From: JAVBKP01 sp031553975
GTDB lineage: Bacteria; Bacillota; Clostridia; Peptostreptococcales; Anaerovoracaceae
Reading direction: 5' to 3'
Length of the DNA: 8,961 bases
NCBI GenBank assembly: GCA_031553975.1
Contig: JAVBKP010000012.1
Coordinates: forward strand, 1 to 8,961
The number at the start of each line of letters is the position of its first letter. The stretch's first letter is position 1. Below, one piece after another: positions 1-5,010 of the stretch. The position numbers and the translations under genes are program-made. Under the pieces are notes generated by a model. It was not told where the DNA came from, did no database searches, and saw only the letters and a list, made by a program, of their open reading frames with translations.

Positions 1-390
1 TTCCTTTGCCATCTGCTCTTTTGATTTTTCTGTCATATTGGGGTGGGTGCTGGAATGGTTGCCTATCTCATGGCCATCTAAATAGATTTTTTCAACATCT
101 TTTGGGTACTTATCTACCCAAAACCCCACTAAGAAAAATGTTGATTTGACATTGTATTTTCGCAATATATCCAGAATACCCTGGGTATAGTCATCCCCCC
201 AGGCGGCATCAAAGCTGATGGCAATCTTTTTCTCTTGGGTGTCCACTGAATATATGGGCAGTAGTTTTTGCCCTGTGGCCGTTGCTATGGTATCGTACAT
301 GAATGTATATGTACTCATGGCAGCCACTGCTAGACCTGTGATAATGGCCACCGTCATTATTAAACCTTTTATCGCCCTCTGTCCGTTCAT
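1..390 (-). CDS. Polysaccharide deacetylase, PdaB-like (NodB/CE4 domain), 3' end missing
   Basis: The first 130 residues are visible; the gene runs off the left edge. The start is ATG at 390-388, preceded by GAGGAGG at 402-408. Residues about 8-30 form one hydrophobic segment after a short basic N-terminus, so the protein is probably a membrane-anchored or exported enzyme. The NodB domain begins near residue 55: motif 1 is SFDAAWGDD (59-67) and motif 2 is NHSSTHP (111-117), with the metal-binding histidines H112 and H116. In classical CE4 enzymes motif 1 reads TFDDGP; here the second Asp is Ala and an Asp follows Trp-Gly, a variant I associate with the PdaB/YbaN sporulation branch. Such enzymes remove acetyl groups from cell-wall glycan. 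Family assignment is firm; the sporulation role is inferred from motif 1, and the C-terminal catalytic half is not visible. I found no convincing sigma-A promoter upstream, which would fit a sporulation sigma factor. Confidence 0.88.
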   Translation of the reverse strand, partial: MNGQRAIKGLIMTVAIITGLAVAAMSTYTFMYDTIATATGQKLLPIYSVDTQEKKIAISFDAAWGDDYTQGILDILRKYNVKSTFFLVGFWVDKYPKDVEKIYLDGHEIGNHSSTHPNMTEKSKEQMAKE

Positions 391-496
391 GTAATGTGTA
401 TCCTCCTCGAGTATATTGGCTCTTAGAATTCTATTCACAAAGCCGTCAAGTATTACAGAAAATTTAAAAAGAAGGTAAAAAAAACAGCTTTTTTTA

Positions 497-525
497 TTGA
501 CTTTTCATGTGATTTGACATATAAT
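497..525 (+). promoter_or_regulatory. Sigma-A promoter of the FliD-like gene pair
   Basis: The -35 box TTGACT (497-502) and a perfect -10 box TATAAT (520-525) are separated by 17 nt. Transcription would start near 532, leaving a leader of about 34 nt before the ATG at 566. No sigma-D (flagellar) type promoter was seen, so expression looks like ordinary vegetative transcription. The 106 nt to the left (391-496) hold only the deacetylase ribosome binding site and AT-rich sequence. Confidence 0.85.
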
Positions 526-550
526 GATGCTGTAAAAATATATGCAGTGC

Positions 551-557
551 AAGGAGG
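551..557 (+). promoter_or_regulatory. Ribosome binding site that sets the first FliD-like start
   Basis: AAGGAGG lies 8 nt before the ATG at 566. An in-frame ATG at 542 lies upstream of this site and has no ribosome binding site of its own, so 566 is the start. The choice also removes a cysteine and leaves an N-terminus matching that of the downstream paralogue. Confidence 0.9.
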
Positions 558-565
558 TACGCAAA

Positions 566-1261
566 ATGAGAATCGGAGGAGCCAGTTCCTATAGTTATCT
601 TAATGCCCAATTGAAGGCCAATGCCGCTCTTGGTGTTGGTAATAATAACTCTAGTACTAGTTCGAGTAGTAGCTTCCCTTGGAGCGCAACTACAAGTTCA
701 GCGCCAAAAGCACCTAATATGAGTGATGTTCTTAATACTGCCTATCAGTTTTCCAACACACTTCGTACATCTGCCATGGCTACAAAGACGTCAATGGCCG
801 CTTTAGAAGGATTTGGTAGTGAGGCTACCAAGGAGTTCAAAAAAGACGGTAAGGTTTCTGAGGAGACAACGAAGGATATTCAATCTTCTTTAGACACGTT
901 TTCTAAGACCTACAATTCATCTGTTAATTCTCTGTACTATGCGCCATCCTATTCTAAATCCGTTCAAGGCATTGAAAAAGGCCTAAAGGATGCTGTTACT
1001 AACAACTTTGGTGCATTACAAAAAATAGGGTTTTCTAAGGACGAAGATGGCAAACTATCTTTAGACAAAGAGAAATTCAAAAAAATGATGTCAGAAAATC
1101 CAAGTGCTATTAATGACGTGTTTAAGAAGAGTAGTAGTTTTTCAAATGCTCTTTCTAACCCTACTGCGCAAGCTATGGATACTCGTTCTATTAATAAAGC
1201 TGAAATATCTAAGGCTGTAAAGGAAAATTATCAACTGTACCTAAATACTAGTGTTTATTAA
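566..1261 (+). CDS. Cysteine-free protein with FliD C-terminal-like segment (paralogue 1)
   Basis: A 231-residue protein of unknown function. It opens with MRIGGASSYSY, shared in pattern with the next gene. Residues 26-50 are a Ser/Asn/Pro-rich, probably disordered stretch; 53-82 look helical. From about 101 it is collinear with the downstream paralogue without gaps to residue 214. This part resembles the C-terminal region of the flagellar cap protein FliD: a helix with F112...Y116-N117 (FliD often has FVxxYN), then LQKIGF (151-156), a DGKLSLD turn (161-167), and a helix ending ENPSAINDVF (177-186), as in the FliD pattern GI-x-DGxLxLD-x-NPxxVxxLF. There is no cysteine, signal peptide or membrane segment, which is common in substrates of the flagellar export apparatus. 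It is far shorter than FliD and lacks its N-terminal domain. Similarity is seen in sequence; secretion or a flagellar role is inference. Confidence 0.85.
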   Translation: MRIGGASSYSYLNAQLKANAALGVGNNNSSTSSSSSFPWSATTSSAPKAPNMSDVLNTAYQFSNTLRTSAMATKTSMAALEGFGSEATKEFKKDGKVSEETTKDIQSSLDTFSKTYNSSVNSLYYAPSYSKSVQGIEKGLKDAVTNNFGALQKIGFSKDEDGKLSLDKEKFKKMMSENPSAINDVFKKSSSFSNALSNPTAQAMDTRSINKAEISKAVKENYQLYLNTSVY

Positions 1262-1280
1262 TATTTGATAGTAATTGACA

Positions 1281-1287
1281 AAGGAGG
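1281..1287 (+). promoter_or_regulatory. Ribosome binding site that sets the second FliD-like start
   Basis: AAGGAGG lies 8 nt before the ATG at 1296, the same geometry as for the first gene. An upstream in-frame start at 1275 precedes this site and is not supported. The gap to the first gene holds no terminator, so both genes share one transcript. Confidence 0.9.
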
Positions 1288-1295
1288 GATTCGGA

Positions 1296-2075
1296 ATGCA
1301 AATTGGTGGTTCTAGCGTTTCTAGCTATTACGCTGCGAATATGTACTCTTCTATGAGTGTAGGACGAAGTTCTGCTACCACGCAAACCCGTGCGGATTTT
1401 AATACAGGTGGTGTCAATAGCCCTTCTCAGTCACAATCTAATAATATTACCACCAGTGCTAACTTTGTTGAAATGTCAGGTACATTGGCTAGTGCATATA
1501 AGTTTTCTAGTGCGCTAAAGTCTTCTGCTGCGGTAACCGATCGCTCTGCGATTAGTGCGGCTGACTATGCAAATACGCTCCTAAACGAAGTAGGCCGCAC
1601 TGGCGAGCCTTCCTCTCGTACTGTGAATAGTCTTTATTCTTCGGCACAAAGTTTTGCAGATGGATATAACAATACCCTTGATTCTTTCAATAAAGCGCCT
1701 ACTTACTCAAAGCCAGTAGAAGGTATTGACCACAGCATGCAGCGTACTGTGAATGATAATTTGAGCCAATTAGAGAGTTTTGGCTTTAATCGAGGTGCCG
1801 ATGGCTCCCTGAACATTAATGAGAATAGATTTAAGAATGCTGTGGCTGAGAATCCCCAAGGGATAGCAAATCTATTTGATGAAAGTAAAAGCTTTATGAA
1901 GTCTCTCAATACTTCGCTTGATGCGGCGCAAGACATTCGTAGTACCAGCCGATCAGAAATCACAGCTGCCGTTCGCACTCAAAATTTTAGTACGTATCAA
2001 GGTAGCGTTCAGGCTAGTAGTATGGCTTCCATGACTACAATTCCTACAGGGTTTTTCTTAAATAAACTTGCCTAA
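1296..2075 (+). CDS. Cysteine-free protein with FliD C-terminal-like segment (paralogue 2)
   Basis: A 259-residue paralogue of the preceding gene, starting MQIGGSSVSSYY, 34 nt downstream of it. Residues 24-58 are rich in Ser, Thr, Asn and Gln and probably disordered. Residues 134-222 align without gaps with 126-214 of paralogue 1; a hand count gives 33 identities in 89 positions (about 37%). Conserved points include GYN (123-125), APTYSK (134-139), the FGF turn with DGSLNI (169-174), and AENPQGIANLF (184-194), matching the FliD C-terminal pattern. It has no Cys, no Trp, no signal peptide and no membrane helix. Its C-terminal tail (from 236) is longer than that of paralogue 1 and ends in a hydrophobic stretch TTIPTGFFLNKLA. 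The divergence shows an old duplication, with both copies kept. No function can be assigned; a flagellar-export substrate or cap-like extracellular protein is a guess based on the FliD resemblance. Confidence 0.85.
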   Translation: MQIGGSSVSSYYAANMYSSMSVGRSSATTQTRADFNTGGVNSPSQSQSNNITTSANFVEMSGTLASAYKFSSALKSSAAVTDRSAISAADYANTLLNEVGRTGEPSSRTVNSLYSSAQSFADGYNNTLDSFNKAPTYSKPVEGIDHSMQRTVNDNLSQLESFGFNRGADGSLNINENRFKNAVAENPQGIANLFDESKSFMKSLNTSLDAAQDIRSTSRSEITAAVRTQNFSTYQGSVQASSMASMTTIPTGFFLNKLA

Positions 2076-2134
2076 TGATTTAAAGTGGTCGGGTCCTAAG
2101 AATTATTTGAATCATGTGGTTTAATCTAAAATAC

Positions 2135-2186
2135 AAAAGCATTTGACAGTGAACAAAGTTATGTTCTCTCATCAAATGCTTTTTTT
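2135..2186 (+). terminator. Rho-independent terminator after the FliD-like pair, probably bidirectional
   Basis: A 12-bp perfect stem (2135-2146 with 2172-2183), an internal loop and an inner 5-bp stem GAACA/TGTTC (2151-2155 with 2162-2166) are followed by a T run (2180-2186). Read on the minus strand the same hairpin ends in TTTTGTATTTT, so it may also end recA transcription; no other recA terminator was seen between 2187 and 2268. Confidence 0.85.
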
Positions 2187-2268
2187 ATGTGTTGATTTAG
2201 AATGTCGATCCGCTGGCATGTCCCATCAAAATGTCCTGCCCTTAGCATGCCTCGTCCTTAAGCCTTTT

Positions 2269-3333
2269 TTATAAGGCGTCTACTATTTCTTCGGGAATGC
2301 TATCTATATCATCTTTGTCTTCTTTTATTTTGTCCTTAGCGGTCTTTATACTGGCTTTGAGTCGCTTCTCTATCTCCGCCATAATCTCTGGCTGTCCAGA
2401 TAGGTAATTCTTCACATTTTCCCTACCTTGACCTATACGGTTGCCATCAAAGCTGTACCATGCGCCGGCTTTGTCTACAATCTTAGCTTCTACACCGCAA
2501 TCAAGCAAGTCACCTTCTTTGGAAATTCCATGACCATACATAATATCAAACTCAGCTTGCTTGAACGGAGGCGCTACCTTGTTCTTAACGATTTTGACAC
2601 GGGTACGGTTTCCTACAACCTCATCGCCGATTTTAATACTTTCTACTTTACGTACGTCAAATCTCATGCTAGCGTAGAATTTGAGTGCCCTACCGCCCGT
2701 GGTTACCTCTGGACTTCCAAACATAACTCCAACTTTTTCACGGAGTTGGTTGATAAATATAGCTGACGTATTGGATTTGTTAATAGCACCTGCCAGCTTT
2801 CGCAATGCCTGTGACATAAGTCTTGCATGTAGCCCTACGTGACTGTCTCCCATATCTCCTTGAATCTCTGCCTTTGGTACCAATGCTGCCACTGAGTCAA
2901 TCACCACAATATCTATGGCTCCACTACGAACAAGCATTTCGCAAATCTCTAGTGCTTGCTCTCCTGTATCTGGCTGTGACACGATTAGCTCATCTATATC
3001 CACACCCAGCCTTTTGGCATATTCTGGATCTAGCGCATGTTCTGCATCAATGAATGCAGCTTTACCGCCAGCCTTTTGCGCCTCTGCGATAATGTGCAAT
3101 GTAACTGTGGTCTTACCAGAAGATTCTGGTCCGTATATCTCAATAATACGCCCTCTTGGCACCCCACCTATACCTGTAGCAATGTCTAAGCTGACAGCAC
3201 CAGTTCCTATTGCGTCTATGCTCATCTTAGCATCTTCATCGCCAAGCTTCATGATAGAACCTTTTCCAAATTGTTTTTGTATTTGTAGCATCGCTGCTTC
3301 TAATGCTTTGCTTTTCTCATCATTTCCTGCCAT
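2269..3333 (-). CDS. recA: Recombinase RecA
   Basis: RecA forms ATP-dependent filaments on single-stranded DNA, carries out strand exchange in recombinational repair, and triggers LexA self-cleavage in the SOS response. The 354-residue length is normal for the family. Walker A is GPESSGKTT (68-76, K74), the catalytic glutamate is E98 in IDAEHALDP, Walker B is VVIDSVAAL (143-151, D146), loop L1 lies around EIQGDMGDSHVG (156-167), the allosteric glutamine is Q196 in INQLREK, and loop L2 follows (about 199-212). The tail is acidic, as usual. No intein or frameshift is present. Start ATG at 3333, with GAGG in the leader about 11 nt upstream. It stands alone with its own promoter and LexA box; the cinA, recX or rny neighbours frequent in Bacillota are absent here. 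Assignment is certain. Confidence 0.99.
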   Translation of the reverse strand: MAGNDEKSKALEAAMLQIQKQFGKGSIMKLGDEDAKMSIDAIGTGAVSLDIATGIGGVPRGRIIEIYGPESSGKTTVTLHIIAEAQKAGGKAAFIDAEHALDPEYAKRLGVDIDELIVSQPDTGEQALEICEMLVRSGAIDIVVIDSVAALVPKAEIQGDMGDSHVGLHARLMSQALRKLAGAINKSNTSAIFINQLREKVGVMFGSPEVTTGGRALKFYASMRFDVRKVESIKIGDEVVGNRTRVKIVKNKVAPPFKQAEFDIMYGHGISKEGDLLDCGVEAKIVDKAGAWYSFDGNRIGQGRENVKNYLSGQPEIMAEIEKRLKASIKTAKDKIKEDKDDIDSIPEEIVDAL

Positions 3334-3354
3334 TATGTAATATTCCTCGCCTTC

Positions 3355-3368
3355 CGAACATTTGTTCT
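3355..3368. promoter_or_regulatory. LexA operator (SOS box) of recA
   Basis: The palindrome CGAAC-ATTT-GTTCT matches the Gram-positive LexA (Cheo box) consensus CGAACRNRYGTTYC except at two positions, with perfect GAAC/GTTC half-sites at 3356-3359 and 3364-3367. It covers about +1 to +14 of the recA transcript, so bound LexA would block initiation. This implies a LexA encoded elsewhere and DNA-damage induction of recA. Confidence 0.88.
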
Positions 3369-3374
3369 TTAATC

Positions 3375-3403
3375 AGTATAGTATATTTTGCTTATGCCGT
3401 CAA
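3375..3403 (-). promoter_or_regulatory. Sigma-A promoter of recA
   Basis: Reading the minus strand, TTGACG (3398-3403) and TATACT (3375-3380) are separated by 17 nt, with the predicted start near 3368, directly at the LexA box. The leader is about 35 nt. Confidence 0.87.
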
Positions 3404-3462
3404 TACCTTTTTAAAACTTTTTTCTCATCTATTAAAAATAAGCCTTGCAGCCTACTTTTTGC

Positions 3463-3885
3463 TTACTCTGTTTTTAGTTTCTCTATTAATTCTACTGGTA
3501 ATCCTATTGTATCTGCTATGGTCTTAGGGTCCACGACATGCAAAAGTTTTTTTGCCAGTATCAGTTTAGCCTGCTCAAATTTTTGTTGATTCTGCTCAAA
3601 TTCTTGTTGGTCCAGCTTTATTTTTTGCTCGGCTTCTTCTATCTCTCTTTTCCTCTGTTCAGATTTTTGCTCGGCTTCCTCTATCTCTCTTTTCCTCTGT
3701 TCCGCTTGTTGTTTGTCACGCTCCCAGTTTTCCCTTTCCAATCTTTCAAATTCTTCTCGCGCCACTTTGTCTCGTCTTACTTTTTCCTCATATTCAGCCT
3801 CTACTTGTCTCCACTCTTCTTCGCTAAGTTCTGCCAGCTTCACCACGGTTTTTTTCAGCTCTACACTTTGTTCTGCTATTGCCAT
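3463..3885 (-). other. Possible internal translation start: 140-residue C-terminal Rpn fragment
   Basis: Inside the Rpn frame, an ATG at 3885-3883 (residue 205 of the 344-residue protein) is preceded by GAGGGGGAAG (3891-3900), 8 nt from G tract to ATG. This resembles the G-rich site before the main start. Starting here would make a protein of the coiled coil plus C-terminal helices without the nuclease core. E. coli Rpn genes are known to encode such an intragenic C-terminal protein that inhibits the full-length toxin. The purine-rich stretch also simply encodes Glu-Gly-Glu-Glu, so this is a hypothesis. Confidence 0.35.
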
Positions 3886-4497
3886 GAACTCTTCCCCCTC
3901 TTGCGCCTTAAAAAAAGCTACCCACGGTTGCTCTTTCATCACTTCTAACGGATTTGGCGCCTTCCTTAATTCTATCGTGTGTATCTCCTGCAAATCCGAA
4001 AATACTACTCCTTTATTTTTATCACAAAAGTGGAACGTATGCCAATAGTTTTTTGCATTTACATCTTTTAATATTTCAAAATCAGTAGTTATTATAATAC
4101 TTATGGTTTTATTGATCTTGCTATAGTCCTCGCCTGCAGAAATCTGCCCTGTCATCATCTTTGCATTGTAAAACAAAACTCTTTTTTCAAACCCTATTCT
4201 ATCAAGAACTTGCACCTCAATATTAACAATCTTGCCCATTTTCGTCTTCAATCTAATATCTACAATGCCTTGTTTTTCGTCTTTTCGTCTCTTTCTTGTT
4301 GCCGTGGGCAAGAACGTAATCTGCCCATATTCTTCCGCTGGAATATCTAAGATTGATTTTAAAAATGCAGACACTTCTTCAATATTGTTCTCATTGCCAA
4401 ATAAATCCTTAAATATAAAGTCATACTTCGGATTTATCAGCTTTAGCTCTCCCCTTTTTACTCTTTCTAATAACTCTTGCTCCCTTTCTTGGTCCAT
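3463..4497 (-). CDS. Rpn-family PD-(D/E)XK nuclease / putative transposase
   Basis: A 344-residue protein counted from the ATG at 4497, which follows AAGGGGGG; a longer frame from a GTG at 4527 lacks a ribosome binding site. The N-terminal INPKYDFIFKDLFG (21-34) is the typical opening of the Rpn / PDDEXK_2 family. The nuclease core shows IVDIR (D80) and IVNIEVQV (E94, Q96), followed by R106 and YNAKMMTGQ (110-118), so the active site looks intact. From about residue 220 to 315 the chain is a Glu/Lys/Arg/Gln-rich coiled coil with a tandem 14-residue repeat; the C-terminus (about 317-344) is a helical IADTIGLPVELIEKL-type segment. Characterised Rpn proteins are DNA endonucleases linked to recombination and phage defence; older databases call them transposases. 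It is monocistronic with its own promoter and a palindrome at the start site. Role here, defence or selfish element, is inference. Confidence 0.9.
   Translation of the reverse strand: MDQEREQELLERVKRGELKLINPKYDFIFKDLFGNENNIEEVSAFLKSILDIPAEEYGQITFLPTATRKRRKDEKQGIVDIRLKTKMGKIVNIEVQVLDRIGFEKRVLFYNAKMMTGQISAGEDYSKINKTISIIITTDFEILKDVNAKNYWHTFHFCDKNKGVVFSDLQEIHTIELRKAPNPLEVMKEQPWVAFFKAQEGEEFMAIAEQSVELKKTVVKLAELSEEEWRQVEAEYEEKVRRDKVAREEFERLERENWERDKQQAEQRKREIEEAEQKSEQRKREIEEAEQKIKLDQQEFEQNQQKFEQAKLILAKKLLHVVDPKTIADTIGLPVELIEKLKTE
3622..3702. repeat. 42-bp in-frame tandem duplication in the Rpn coiled coil
   Basis: Two copies (3622-3660 and 3664-3702, period 42) differ at one base within the 39 matched positions. 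Each encodes the 14-residue unit EQRKREIEEAEQK plus one residue. A degenerate 21-bp repeat encoding Gln-rich heptads lies beside it (about 3577-3615). The near identity shows a recent expansion that preserved frame and heptad phase. Confidence 0.9.
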
Positions 4498-4502
4498 TAT
4501 TT

Positions 4503-4510
4503 CCCCCCTT
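4503..4510 (-). promoter_or_regulatory. Unusual G-rich ribosome binding site of the Rpn gene
   Basis: AAGGGGGG lies 5 nt before the ATG at 4497. It pairs with the anti-Shine-Dalgarno sequence with a G-U wobble and decides the start at 4497 over the GTG at 4527. Confidence 0.7.
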
Positions 4511-4535
4511 GTCTTTCCTAATAACACTAAGTCTC

Positions 4536-4550
4536 TGTAAATAATTTACA
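4536..4550. promoter_or_regulatory. Perfect palindrome at the Rpn transcription start (putative operator)
   Basis: TGTAAAT-A-ATTTACA is a 7-bp perfect inverted repeat with one central base. It covers about +2 to +16 of the predicted Rpn transcript, the same position the LexA box takes before recA. A repressor site is the natural reading; I cannot assign the protein. An mRNA hairpin with a 1-nt loop is unlikely. Confidence 0.55.
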
Positions 4551-4558
4551 TTTTTATT

Positions 4559-4587
4559 AGTATACTTCCTTTTATCGGGTTTGTCAA
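4559..4587 (-). promoter_or_regulatory. Sigma-A promoter of the Rpn gene
   Basis: On the minus strand a perfect TTGACA (4582-4587) and TATACT (4559-4564) are separated by 17 nt. The predicted start is near 4552, giving a leader of about 55 nt. Strong boxes for this kind of gene suggest that expression is held down by repression. Confidence 0.87.
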
Positions 4588-4627
4588 CCATATTTTAACA
4601 TTTTTTATATATTTTATGTTTTAATTT

Positions 4628-4742
4628 GGAGCCGTCCCAAAATGATAAATTTAGAACCGTCCCAAAATGATGGCAAAATGCTGACCTTCTAGTCAACACA
4701 TCGGAACCGTCCCCGTGTGTATAGGAACCGTCCCCGTGTGTA
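4628..4742. repeat. Four direct repeats with a GGAACCGTCCC-type core
   Basis: Two 19-bp copies end in AAAATGAT (4628-4646 and 4653-4671, 25 bp apart, first copy with one base change in the core) and two identical 19-bp copies end in CGTGTGTA (4703-4721 and 4724-4742, 21 bp apart). All share RGAACCGTCCC or its one-base variant. Between the pairs lie 31 unrelated bases. Similar GGGACGGTTCC elements are familiar to me as dispersed repeats in Clostridia, often near REP-associated Y1 transposases. No transposase gene is present. The rest of the 304-nt gap 4498-4801 holds the Rpn promoter region, AT-rich sequence and the terminator. Confidence 0.88.
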
Positions 4743-4745
4743 AGA

Positions 4746-4782
4746 AAAAATGAGGGTAGATTTTGGGTCTACCCTCATTTTT
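4746..4782 (-). terminator. Rho-independent terminator of the cdsA-dxr-rseP-ispG operon
   Basis: A 15-bp perfect stem (4746-4760 with 4768-4782) encloses a 7-nt loop, with A and T runs at the outer ends. Read on the minus strand it ends in a run of six T, right after the small membrane protein gene. The matching T run on the plus strand would make it bidirectional. Confidence 0.92.
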
Positions 4783-4801
4783 AATCGCCGCGCCATTGAT
4801 G

Positions 4802-4984
4802 TTATTTTTCTTTATTCATGCCTAATTCTTCTCTTAGTTTGGTCTCTAACTCGTCTGCCAATTCCTGTCCAGTTTTGACTTTTCTATGGATTCTTTCGTG
4901 TTTTTTAGCGTCCTTATTCATCTTAACTAGTATTACGATGAGCAAAGCAAACGCCCCTAATCCAATAAGCGTGAATATTAACAT
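4802..4984 (-). CDS. Small single-pass membrane protein, unknown function
   Basis: A 60-residue protein starting at the ATG at 4984, which has AAAGGAG (4990-4996) 5 nt upstream; an in-frame upstream start at 5014 would overlap the ispG stop and lacks such a site. Residues 2-21 form a hydrophobic helix; the rest is a charged, probably helical tail (NKDAKKHERIHRK at 23-35, then an acidic amphipathic stretch). The positive residues after the helix place the tail in the cytoplasm. It is the last gene of the operon, 26 nt after ispG and just before the terminator. I do not recognise a family. The clear ribosome binding site and position make it a real gene; the function is open. Confidence 0.8.
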   Translation of the reverse strand: MLIFTLIGLGAFALLIVILVKMNKDAKKHERIHRKVKTGQELADELETKLREELGMNKEK

Positions 4985-5010
4985 TTTTTCTCCTTTGTGT
5001 TCAACATCAA

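Noticed and set aside
410..449. Possible sigma-A promoter for the deacetylase gene (TTGACG and TATACT on the minus strand)
   Set aside because: The boxes are 28 nt apart, and the TATACT lies so close to the ribosome binding site that transcripts would start inside it.
477..495. A-run/CAGC/T-run near 477-495 as a terminator
   Set aside because: Only A-T pairs around a 4-nt loop and no gene ends nearby on either strand.
2215..2251. GGCATG...CATGCC dyad behind recA as a terminator
   Set aside because: The stem is only 6 bp, the loop is 25 nt and no T run follows on the minus strand; the hairpin at 2135-2183 is a better candidate.
2915..3340. A 141-codon open frame antisense to recA
   Set aside because: Shadow of the recA reading frame; low-complexity Ser/Pro/Ala composition and no start signal.
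3430..3462. Possible terminator behind the Rpn gene
   Set aside because: The AAAAAG...TTTTT arms pair poorly, with mismatches in the middle and no clean GC stem. The T-rich stretch is not enough.
4628..4742. Repeats considered as a CRISPR array
   Set aside because: The spacing is irregular, the copies are of two types, gaps within pairs are only a few bases, and no cas gene is nearby.
3463..4790. The Rpn gene plus flanks as a complete mobile element
   Set aside because: No terminal inverted repeats or target-site duplications were found. The 4628-4742 repeats occur on one side only.
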